This document shows positions 10,688 to 19,031 of a stretch of DNA of 64,000 nt, piece after piece. The stretch is from assembly GCA_022750335.1 (NCBI GenBank), contig JAKIVX010000007.1, forward strand, positions 1 to 64,000, read 5' to 3'. Each line of letters starts with the position of its first letter. Positions within the stretch are counted from its first letter, which is position 1. The position numbers were made by a program, and so were the translations under genes. The notes under the pieces were generated by a model. That model was not told the DNA's origin and did no database searches. It saw only the letters and a program-made list of their open reading frames with translations. This DNA is from Thermoplasmata archaeon (lineage in GTDB: Archaea > Thermoplasmatota > Thermoplasmata > Lutacidiplasmatales > UBA184).

Positions 10688-11257
10688 GATGTTTCACAAA
10701 ATCCCCCCTCCGTCCGGCGGGCCGGCGGAAGTTGGGTGTGGTGCGTCGCGCCCGCAGGACCCGGAGGTCCCGTCACCGCTCCCTCCGAGCCCGCGCCCAC
10801 GGCCGGACCGCCGTGTGCCGGAGGGAGGCGGAGGTCCGGCGATGAGCCGGGAAATCGCCCCGCGTGGACGCGTCGGTCCCTCGGCCCGAGCCCTACGCTC
10901 CGCCGGTCCGGCCGGGCGTACGCTCGAGGGGGACGACCGCGAAGGACCCTACCTCCTTCGGGGTGACGTCAGACGCGGGGCCGTTCGGGACTTCCGAACT
11001 TCCGGGACGTCGAGGCGGACGTTCGGTCCGGTTCGCGTCGCGGTCGGGAGTGCCAAGGGATCCGGGAAGGTCGCGCCGCGGTGCGTCGAAGCTCAGGGTC
11101 GGAGAAAGGGGTCCGAGGAGAGCGTGGATGGGGGGGCGGTGCGTTTCCCATGGTGTTGCGGACACGGCGAACGCACCCCCGAACCACCCTCGCTCGGTCC
11201 GGGCGAACGATGAACGATGCGGAAGGAAGAAGAGACCCGCACCACGAAAAAGGGGAA

Positions 11258-11324
11258 GGAAGGGCCCCTCGCACGCCTGGGAGACGGTGCTCTCCCACTT
11301 GTGGCGATATGGAGGGGCCCTTCC
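11258..11324 (-). ncRNA. candidate structured ncRNA or elaborate terminator
   Basis: Perfect 13-bp outer arms GGAAGGGCCCCTC/GAGGGGCCCTTCC, nested CGCC/GGCG and GGGAGA/TCTCCC helices; minus strand continues into CCCCTTTTTCG. Confidence 0.4.
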
Positions 11325-11419
11325 GGGGTGGTTGCACTGAGTAAGTCGTGACCGGGGTATTTGAGGCCCGGACCGGGAGGCCCTGAAACGGTCGCCCGGT
11401 AGGCGTTCCGCGGAGGAGT

Positions 11420-11908
11420 CTACCGGCCGCTTCGAGCGGACCCGGCCTCGGCGATGACCACCCGCGGCAACTCTCCTTGGATGGTCGGGGGTCGGCGGGT
11501 CGAAGCCGCGGCCCGTGCGCTCGCCTGGTTGCGGGAGATCACCCAGCGCTCCCCCCACGCCCGCAGCTCGCGGGCGGCCGGCGCGAGGCCGAGGCCCATT
11601 TCGGTGAGCGAGTAGACGACCGAGAACGGCCGGGTGCTCACGACGGTGCGCTGGACGACGCCCTGATTCTCGAGGAACTTTAGCGTCGCGCTGAGGGTCT
11701 TGGCGTTCAGGTGGGAATTGGATTTCAGAATTTCGCTGAACCGCTGCGGACCCTCGAGGAGCCGGTGGACGATCGCGAGGCGCCACTCGGTCCCGATGAC
11801 CCCGATGGCGGCGAGGACCGGGCACAGCCCCCGGCTCTCCGAGGTGTCGCAGTCGTCGGAGTCGGCCCCGGAGTGGGCCGCGACATGACGTGCTCGAGCA
11901 GCCTCCAT
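11420..11908 (-). CDS. HxlR-family winged-helix transcriptional regulator
   Basis: CPVLAAIGVIGTEWRLAIVHRLLEGPQRFSEILKSNSHLNAKTLSATLKFLENQGVVQR. Confidence 0.85.
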   Translation of the reverse strand: MEAARARHVAAHSGADSDDCDTSESRGLCPVLAAIGVIGTEWRLAIVHRLLEGPQRFSEILKSNSHLNAKTLSATLKFLENQGVVQRTVVSTRPFSVVYSLTEMGLGLAPAARELRAWGERWVISRNQASARAAASTRRPPTIQGELPRVVIAEAGSARSGR

Positions 11909-11945
11909 GCTTCCCCGGTCTCTAGATGGTCGCAGACCCTTTTAT

Positions 11946-11980
11946 AGTTACTGTATGAAAGTAAGTGAAGATTAGTAACT
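11946..11980. promoter_or_regulatory. inverted-repeat operator candidate upstream of the HxlR gene
   Basis: AGTTACT (11946-11952) and AGTAACT (11974-11980), next to TATA-like TATAAAAG on minus strand. Confidence 0.5.
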
Positions 11981-12056
11981 TCGAACCGGTCTCCGCATCT
12001 TCCGGTGTCCGAACGCTCCGCGAGTACGTTTTCTCCGACCTCGACCGTTCGGTTTC

Positions 12057-12683
12057 GTGACGTTGCGGCCGCGCGAAGTGGAACTGGCCGTCGAGCGTCC
12101 CGCCAACGGGGAGGTCGGTGCCGAACGCGTCCGCCTCGTAGCCCGGTTCGAGGTCCCGGAGGGCGCTGAGGGACCCACTCCCCGCGAGCTCGGTCAGGCC
12201 CTCGACCGGTTGCGCGCCGACCTGGACGTCCTCGTTGGGCCGCCGCTCGCCGCGGCGCCGGCGCTCCGACCGGATCGCGATCTACCGGAGCTCGTGGACA
12301 CTTATCGTCCCCGACAACGCGAGCTCATCGATCTGCTCCTAGGAGAGGGGGAGTTGACGTCGGGCGAACACGCCCGGCTCGTCGAGTACCTCACGAGCGT
12401 CCGCGCCCCGTTGCCCCCGCCCGCCCTGGCGTTCTCGGACGCGCCGCTCGCGGCCGCGCCCATCGCCGCCGCTCCGATCGCGACCGAGCGGCTCCCCGAC
12501 CGGGCCCGTTCGGTCCCGGACCTGCTGCGCACGTACCAGATCGAGACGCTGCGTCAGGCTGGAGCCGTTCGCGCCCGCCGGCAGATCTCCTTCGAGGAGT
12601 ACATGTCCCTCAAGCGGCACTTCGAGCGTTCGACCTCCGAGTCGGAGAGCGCGACCGCCGAACGCTCCTCTCCCTCTTCTTAG
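12057..12683 (+). CDS. hypothetical protein with two SHOCT-like segments
   Basis: Internal similarity DLPELVDTY...ELTSGEHARLVEYL versus SVPDLLRTY...QISFEEYMSLKRHF. Confidence 0.55.
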   Translation: MTLRPREVELAVERPANGEVGAERVRLVARFEVPEGAEGPTPRELGQALDRLRADLDVLVGPPLAAAPALRPDRDLPELVDTYRPRQRELIDLLLGEGELTSGEHARLVEYLTSVRAPLPPPALAFSDAPLAAAPIAAAPIATERLPDRARSVPDLLRTYQIETLRQAGAVRARRQISFEEYMSLKRHFERSTSESESATAERSSPSS

Positions 12684-12732
12684 CGTTCGAGATAAGCCGA
12701 CGTCCCGTGGCCCCCGACGGAGCGACCTAAAG

Positions 12733-13722
12733 ATGCGGTACGTTCGATTCGGCCAAACCGGAATGAAGGTCTCTCCGATCTGTCTCGGGTGCATGTCCTT
12801 CGGTGCCAGCGCGCCCTGGATGGTGGACGGAGACGACGCGAAGAAAGTGCTCCGACGGGCGTGGGACCTCGGGATCAATTACTTCGACACGGCCAACACC
12901 TACTCCGAGGGGAGGTCCGAGGAGATCGTCGGCGAGTTCCTCCAGGGGATCGACCGGGAGGAGGCGGTCGTTGCGACCAAGGTCTATTTTCCCGTAGACA
13001 AGGGGCGTACCCCGGGAGGACTTTCCCGAAAGCAGGTCCTCGCCGAGGTCGCGCACTCGCTCCGGCGGCTGAAGACGGAGTACATCGACCTGTACCAGAC
13101 CCATCGTTGGGATTACGAAACCACGATCGACGAGACCCTGTCGGTGCTGACGGACCTGGTCCGCGACGGCCGAGTACGCTACCTCGGGGCTTCGAGCATG
13201 TGGGCTTGGCAGTTCGCGCAGGCCCTGGCACTCAGTGATCGCGAGAGCTACGAGCGGTTCGCGAGCATGCAGAACCTGTACAATCTTCTCTATCGCGAGG
13301 AGGAGCGCGAGATGAACCCGCTGTGCCGGGCCGAGAACGTCGCGCTCGTGCCCTGGAGCCCCACCGCCGGCGGGATCCTCTCGGGACGGTACTTCCAGGA
13401 TGGAAAGATCGCGACCACCGAGAAGGACAGCCAACGGGTCGCCCCGGGCAGCACCGGTCATCGACGGTACATCCGTCCGGACACGCACGAGATCGTCCGA
13501 AGGGTGCGTGAGGTCGCCGACCGGAAGGGTGCGACGCCCAACCAGGTCGCGCTCGCCTGGCTGCTCCGCAAGGGGGTCACCGCTCCCATCATCGGAACCT
13601 CGAACGTGGAGCACCTCGAGGAGATGGTCGGGGCGCTCGAGGTCGTGCTCTCCCCGGAAGATTCCGCGTACCTCGAAGAGCCCTACGTCCCCCAGCCGGT
13701 CCCGACCGACAGCTGGCACTAG
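12733..13722 (+). CDS. aldo/keto reductase
   Basis: MRYVRFGQTGMKVSPICLGCMSFG, GINYFDTANTYSEGRSEEIVGEFL, EYIDLYQTHRWD. Confidence 0.92.
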   Translation: MRYVRFGQTGMKVSPICLGCMSFGASAPWMVDGDDAKKVLRRAWDLGINYFDTANTYSEGRSEEIVGEFLQGIDREEAVVATKVYFPVDKGRTPGGLSRKQVLAEVAHSLRRLKTEYIDLYQTHRWDYETTIDETLSVLTDLVRDGRVRYLGASSMWAWQFAQALALSDRESYERFASMQNLYNLLYREEEREMNPLCRAENVALVPWSPTAGGILSGRYFQDGKIATTEKDSQRVAPGSTGHRRYIRPDTHEIVRRVREVADRKGATPNQVALAWLLRKGVTAPIIGTSNVEHLEEMVGALEVVLSPEDSAYLEEPYVPQPVPTDSWH

Positions 13723-13832
13723 CGCGCGAAGGAGCGTTCCCGAGTCTCCGCGAACTCGCCGAGCACCCCGCGCGCGGGTCGGGAACTCAGCTCTTGGGCG
13801 CCGCGCGGGAGTAAGTGTGCCATATCTCCGCC

Positions 13833-13849
13833 CGAGGTTCTTAACCTCG
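13833..13849. promoter_or_regulatory. palindrome over putative TATA position of the beta-propeller protein gene
   Basis: CGAGGTT-CTT-AACCTCG about 28 bp upstream of ATG 13869. Confidence 0.45.
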
Positions 13850-13868
13850 AAATCGCTCCAACAGCCGA

Positions 13869-16481
13869 ATGTCGACCGTCCGCCGGCGGAGAGTTCGTTC
13901 GACCGGCCGGTGGTGCGTGACAGGTACCCGGTACCGGGGGACCCTAGGTCACCGGCTCCTGGCGGTCCTGGGATTGGCCACGGTCCTGCTCGTCGCGTCG
14001 TTCGGTGTCGTGGCGAACGCCAGTTCGATGTCGGGGGTCGTCCCGGTCGGTGGCCACCTCGCCTTGGCGGTGCCGTCCTCGCTGGGCGCCGGGGCCCGTA
14101 CGGCCCCCGCGACCCGCGGCGCTTGGCTCGACTGGGGTGATCACGACCATGCTCGGGTCGAAGCCGTGGCCGCCCCCTTGGAAGGGACCGGGCCCTCGCT
14201 GTACGGGAACCCCCCCTCGTGGCTCGGGTACGACTCCCTCCACCGCCAGTTCTACGTCCCCGAAGCTCCCTCGAGCGTCGACATCGTCCCCGGAAATTTC
14301 ACGTCGCTGTATTCGGGACTTCCTACGGTCTCCGCAGTCATACCGGTCGGGACCAACCCGTTTGGCGTCGCGTTTGACAGCGCGAGCGGCGAGATATTCG
14401 TCACGAACAGCGGGTCGGACAACGTCAGCGTCCTGGACGGGAACGATTCCGCCCCAGTCGCCACCGTCTCCGTCGGGGCGTCCCCCGCCGGGATCGCCTA
14501 CGACCCGACGACCGGCGACCTGTACGTCGCGAACAACGGCTCGGACAACGTGTCGGTCATCTCGGGGAGCTCCTTACAGGTCGTCGCCTCGGTCGACGTC
14601 GGGGCCAACCCGGTCGGGGTGGCCGCCGACCCGATCTCGGGACAGGTGTTCGTCGCGGATGCGGGCGACTCCAATGTGACGATCTTCAACGCGTCCAGCT
14701 ACGGGGTCATCACGAACGTCACCGTCGGCTCGGTCCCCTACGGCATCGCCATCGACCCGGTCTCCGACACGGCCTACGTGACGAACTCCGCTTCGGTGAA
14801 CGTCACGGTCCTCTCCGCCTCGACCGATTCGATCGTCGCCTGGATCACCGTACCGGGAGGACTCACCTACCCCCCCAACGATCTCAGTGGGCTCGCGTAT
14901 GACAGCCAAGATGGGTTGGTCTTCGTGGGGGCCGGATATCACGACATGCTCGTCTTGAACACCTCGACCCTATCGGTCGAGGCCGTCCTCGGGACCGACC
15001 CGGCCGGGGTGGTCTACAATCCGGACACCGGGGACGTCTGCGTTACGAACACCGACAACAACACCTTCGAGTGCCTGCTGACGGAGGTCTCCTTCACGGA
15101 GACCGGCCTCTCGAGTGGCGCCGAGTGGACGGTCAACGTCACCCCGTCCATCGCGGGACCGCCGAGCACATCGAACGTTCTGGACTTCCAGGTCCCGATC
15201 TTCACCTCGTTCAACTACACCGTCCTCGCTACCGGCGGCAACGAGCCTACTCCGGCATCGGGCACCGAGATCGGTCTGGACCAGTGGCAGTCCCAGGAGA
15301 TCTCGATCTCCTTCTCGCCGGGGGCGACGAGCTACTGGGCGAACTTCACCGAATCCGGACTCCCGTCGGGCGGGGGCTGGTCCGTCGACCTAGACGGCTT
15401 GAGGGACTCGGGGACCCTTGCCACGATCGGCTTCCTCGTCCCGAACGGGACGTACCCGTTCTACGTCGCGAACACTCTGGTGAACGGAACCCAGTACACC
15501 CCCTCGTTGAGTTCCGGAACCGTCTACGTCAACGGGTCGGACTTCCTGGTGGGTTTCACGTTCCAGACCTCCACTCCCACCCCGGCCGACTATCCGGTCA
15601 CCTTCCAAGAGTCGGGCCTGCCGAACGGGACGGCGTGGAGCGGGAGCGTGGGCTCCTGGGTGTTCCTCAATCAGACCGTACCGACCGCCACCCTCGGGTT
15701 GCCGAACGGGACCTACGCGTTCACGATCGGAAACGTCTCGGGGTTCAGCGCCAGCCCGAGTTCCGGGTCCCTTACGGTGGACGGCGCGTCCGTCACCGAG
15801 AACATCACCTTCACCTCAACCGCGGTCGTCCCGAGGTACCTCGTCGGGTTCCAGGAGTACGGCTTGCCGGCCGGGACGTCCTGGAACGCGACGCTCGGCG
15901 GAATGACGCGCAACTCGACGGGTCTCTGGATCAACTTCACGGCGTCCAATGGGACGTACACGTTCGACGTTCCGGCGGTGACCGGCTACGCCGCGAACAG
16001 CTCCGCGGGCAATCTCACGGTGCAGGGACGGTCGGTGACCGTCACCCTCACGTTCTCCCCTGTCCCGTTCCCGGTCGAGTTCACGGAGTCGGGCCTCGCG
16101 GCTGGGTCGAACTGGACCGTGGTGGCGACGAACCGGGCGAACGACGCGAGCGTGACGGGGACCCGTTCGACGGCCACGATTACGCTCTCGCTCGTCGAGG
16201 GGACGTACGCCGTCACCGCGACCGGGCCGGCCGGCCCCCATCCCTCGATGTACTCCACGTCCCTCGTCGTCGGTTCGGACGGCGCGGGCCCGGTGATGAT
16301 CCTCCTCGGACCGGTAGTGTGCGCGTGCGGAGAGGTCGGCGTTCCCGGCCCACCCCTCCAGCTCTACCTCCTCGTCGGTGCGATCGTCGCGGTCGGGGCG
16401 GTGGTCGCCGGTATGATCCTCGTTCGGACCCGCCGGCCACCGCCGGAGCCTCCGCTCGATCCGACGCCGGTGCGGCCTTAG
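13869..16481 (+). CDS. secreted, membrane-anchored YVTN beta-propeller protein with ESGLPxGTxW repeats
   Basis: YVTN-type repeats (VIPVGTNPFGVAFDSASGEIFVTNSGSDNVSVLDG etc.), five FTESGLxxGxxW modules, C-terminal TM. Confidence 0.85.
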   Translation: MSTVRRRRVRSTGRWCVTGTRYRGTLGHRLLAVLGLATVLLVASFGVVANASSMSGVVPVGGHLALAVPSSLGAGARTAPATRGAWLDWGDHDHARVEAVAAPLEGTGPSLYGNPPSWLGYDSLHRQFYVPEAPSSVDIVPGNFTSLYSGLPTVSAVIPVGTNPFGVAFDSASGEIFVTNSGSDNVSVLDGNDSAPVATVSVGASPAGIAYDPTTGDLYVANNGSDNVSVISGSSLQVVASVDVGANPVGVAADPISGQVFVADAGDSNVTIFNASSYGVITNVTVGSVPYGIAIDPVSDTAYVTNSASVNVTVLSASTDSIVAWITVPGGLTYPPNDLSGLAYDSQDGLVFVGAGYHDMLVLNTSTLSVEAVLGTDPAGVVYNPDTGDVCVTNTDNNTFECLLTEVSFTETGLSSGAEWTVNVTPSIAGPPSTSNVLDFQVPIFTSFNYTVLATGGNEPTPASGTEIGLDQWQSQEISISFSPGATSYWANFTESGLPSGGGWSVDLDGLRDSGTLATIGFLVPNGTYPFYVANTLVNGTQYTPSLSSGTVYVNGSDFLVGFTFQTSTPTPADYPVTFQESGLPNGTAWSGSVGSWVFLNQTVPTATLGLPNGTYAFTIGNVSGFSASPSSGSLTVDGASVTENITFTSTAVVPRYLVGFQEYGLPAGTSWNATLGGMTRNSTGLWINFTASNGTYTFDVPAVTGYAANSSAGNLTVQGRSVTVTLTFSPVPFPVEFTESGLAAGSNWTVVATNRANDASVTGTRSTATITLSLVEGTYAVTATGPAGPHPSMYSTSLVVGSDGAGPVMILLGPVVCACGEVGVPGPPLQLYLLVGAIVAVGAVVAGMILVRTRRPPPEPPLDPTPVRP

Positions 16482-17836
16482 GGTTCGGCGGTCGGGCCCG
16501 GAGGCAGGCCGCAAAGGGCCACCGCGAGAAGTCCGACGTCGGTGATCCCTCCTTTCATCGGAAGCGCGCGGGCGCGCCCCGGACGTACCGGGGCCTTCGG
16601 GTCCGTGGACGGTCCGAATACCGCTCCCGGAGGGAAAGCGGCCGAGCCGATCGGGCCGGCCGAGCGGCACAGTCCGACGCTCATCTCGCGCCGGCGCAGG
16701 AGCGCAGAGGCGCGGTTGAGGAACGCTCCCAGCGCGGGTCCCTCGTCCACCCCCTCGAGGAGACCGAGCGTCGTCATCGCGAAGACCGCGACGCCCTTCG
16801 TCCGGCTGTCGGAGGTGAGCGCCTCGGCGGCGACCAGCTCCTCGGCGCGGGCCATGAATGTCTCGGCCGCCGTTTCCGGTGGCTCCCGGATCTCGAGGAA
16901 CGCGAGGCGGCTCGTCCATCCCCGGTCGAAGACCGCGTCTGCTGCGGCCCGAAGTCCGTCGGAAGGGGCCGCGACGACCACGGGGCGGTCGACGCGCTTC
17001 GGGATCTCCGGGAGATCGGCTCCGGCGGCGAGGCGGTCCCGGGCCGGAGCGGGGAGCGTGCCGGTCAGGCGGCATCGCTCGAGGACGTTACGGGCTTCGG
17101 CCCGTTCGTCCGGGGTGACGGGATCGATGGGCCCGCCCCCGACGAGACCCGGGCCGTCCCCCCGATCGACCAGGAGGGTGGCGAGGTCGACCTGACGGGC
17201 CGCGGTGGCGAGCCGCCCTCCGACACCGCCGTCCCCGAGGGTCCGCGCGAGCAGGGCCACTTCGCGACCGGTGGCGCCGGCCGAGGCGGCCGTGCCGAGG
17301 AGGCGTGCGAACTCGTCCGCGGCCATCCCGGGCGGCGGAAGGCAGAGGCAGCGCAAGGCGCCGGGGGAAACGAGGAGCAGGAGGAGGTCCTGGGGTCCGA
17401 GTCCTTCGGCAATCTCCGTCGCCGCCTGCACGATATCCGCCGCACCGGCGTACCCGGGAAGTCCGGGCGGGACAATGACATCCCGGAACGGGAGTTCGTC
17501 CGGGATCGGCTCGGGTGCGGCCAGGTACCCCTGGGTGAGACGGTCGCCGAACACGTGCAGGGCGGCGAGGGCCATCGAGCCGGCCGCGTTCCCGAGCGCG
17601 ATGAACGCCACCTGGCGATACCGGTTGTCGGCGACGAACCGGTTGCCGACGCGCAGAACCCCCTCCTCGCGCCGGAGCGCGAACCGGACCGAGCGGTAGG
17701 CGTCGGCCGCCGTCACGGCGGCCTGGAAGGCGGTCCGGTAGATCGGGTCCGGCCCCTTCGGCTCAGGAGTGTCCTGGGGAAACGGCTCCCACGGGAACTG
17801 GCCGATCACGACGCGCCCACCCGGTCCGAGGGACAA
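16478..17836 (-). CDS. divergent glycerate 2-kinase (MOFRL-type)-like protein
   Basis: GNAAGSMALAALHVFGDRL, DLLLLLVSPGALRCLCLPPPGMAADEFARLL and the LLVDRGDGPGLVGGGP region align by eye to GckA layout. Confidence 0.55.
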   Translation of the reverse strand: MSLGPGGRVVIGQFPWEPFPQDTPEPKGPDPIYRTAFQAAVTAADAYRSVRFALRREEGVLRVGNRFVADNRYRQVAFIALGNAAGSMALAALHVFGDRLTQGYLAAPEPIPDELPFRDVIVPPGLPGYAGAADIVQAATEIAEGLGPQDLLLLLVSPGALRCLCLPPPGMAADEFARLLGTAASAGATGREVALLARTLGDGGVGGRLATAARQVDLATLLVDRGDGPGLVGGGPIDPVTPDERAEARNVLERCRLTGTLPAPARDRLAAGADLPEIPKRVDRPVVVAAPSDGLRAAADAVFDRGWTSRLAFLEIREPPETAAETFMARAEELVAAEALTSDSRTKGVAVFAMTTLGLLEGVDEGPALGAFLNRASALLRRREMSVGLCRSAGPIGSAAFPPGAVFGPSTDPKAPVRPGRARALPMKGGITDVGLLAVALCGLPPGPTAEP

Positions 17837-17864
17837 TACGCTAGCGCCCGAGGTGGAATCCCCC

Positions 17865-19031
17865 TCAACCGAGCTGCAGTCGCTCGACGGCCGCGGGACG
17901 GGCGGCCCCAGTGAACCGGCCTGGTCCGAAAAGGCCCGGGTCGAGGTCCGTCGCTTCGCCCATCACCGCGCGTGCGATGCGGCGGGTCGCCGAAGGGGCC
18001 AGCATGAACCCGTGCCCGCCGAACCCGTTGGCGTGGAAGAAGCCGGGACATCGCAGGTCTTCGCCGATGATCGGGAACCCGTCGGGCGTGTCGTCGTAGT
18101 ATCCGGACCAGGCGCGGAGCACGCCGAGACTCCCCAGCCTCGGGACCAGGCGGGACAGGGACGCGGCCATCCTCGGCAGGAAGGCCGCCGAACTCGACAT
18201 CCCCCCGCCGGTGCCGGGGGCATGGGGCAGCGTGAGGCCCCCGACGATCTCTCCCCGCATCGTCTGGCTGAAGTAGAGTCCGTCCGACGGACGCACGACC
18301 ATCGGGTCGAGGAACGGCTTCATCGGCTCGGTCGCGAGGATCTCGTGCCGGGTCGCGTGGTTCGGCACATCGAGCCCGGCGGCTCGGGAAAGATCGCCCG
18401 ACCAACCGCCGGCGGCATTGACGACACGGGATGCGGTGACGGGCCCGCGCGACGTCGCGAGACCGGTGACCCGCCCGTCTGCCGTCGTAACGCCGAGCAC
18501 CTCGACTCCGAGCGCCACCTCGACGTCCAGCGCCCGAACGGCCTCGTATAGCCCCCAGAGGGCCGGGAACGGGTAGAGGGTTCCGTCGGTCCCGAGGTAC
18601 GTGCCACCGACGGCGGCGCCGGGCGCGATCCCGTCGACCAGTCGTCGCACGCCGTCCGCGTCCAGGACGCGGGAGTCGAGCCCCTCCGAACGCACAAGGT
18701 CGTGGACCGGCCGAAGCCGGGCCAGCTCGGCGTCCGTCTCGGCGAGGAAGAGATAGCCGGATTGCCGGAACCAGATGTTGTAGCCGAACTCCCGTCCAAA
18801 CCGTCGGTAGGCCGCGACCGATTCCCGCGCGAGCCGGAGCGTGGCTCGCGTCTCCCACTGCTGACGGACGCCGCCTCCGTTCCGGCCGCTCGCGCCCGAA
18901 GAAAGGAAGCCTCGGTCGACCACGAGGATCGGACCCGTGCCCGCACGGGCGAGGTGGTAGGCGGTGTACAATCCGATGATCCCCGCGCCGACGATCGCGA
19001 CCGAATAGTTCGAACGGGCCGGGGCGCTCAT
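17865..19031 (-). CDS. FAD-dependent oxidoreductase, DAO family (HcnC / SoxB / dye-linked proline dehydrogenase-like)
   Basis: N-terminal SVAIVGAGIIGLYTAYHLARAGTGPILVVDRG, RVVNAAGGWSGDLSRAAGLDVP, C-terminal HANGFGGHGFMLAPSATR. Confidence 0.85.
   Translation of the reverse strand: MSAPARSNYSVAIVGAGIIGLYTAYHLARAGTGPILVVDRGFLSSGASGRNGGGVRQQWETRATLRLARESVAAYRRFGREFGYNIWFRQSGYLFLAETDAELARLRPVHDLVRSEGLDSRVLDADGVRRLVDGIAPGAAVGGTYLGTDGTLYPFPALWGLYEAVRALDVEVALGVEVLGVTTADGRVTGLATSRGPVTASRVVNAAGGWSGDLSRAAGLDVPNHATRHEILATEPMKPFLDPMVVRPSDGLYFSQTMRGEIVGGLTLPHAPGTGGGMSSSAAFLPRMAASLSRLVPRLGSLGVLRAWSGYYDDTPDGFPIIGEDLRCPGFFHANGFGGHGFMLAPSATRRIARAVMGEATDLDPGLFGPGRFTGAARPAAVERLQLG

Noticed and set aside
8563-10845. 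760-aa plus ORF
   Set aside because: Antisense to the Walker-motif ATPase; composition artefact.
15071-17914. 947-aa plus ORF across two genes
   Set aside because: Runs out of frame through the propeller gene and antisense through the glycerate-kinase-like gene; no domain content.
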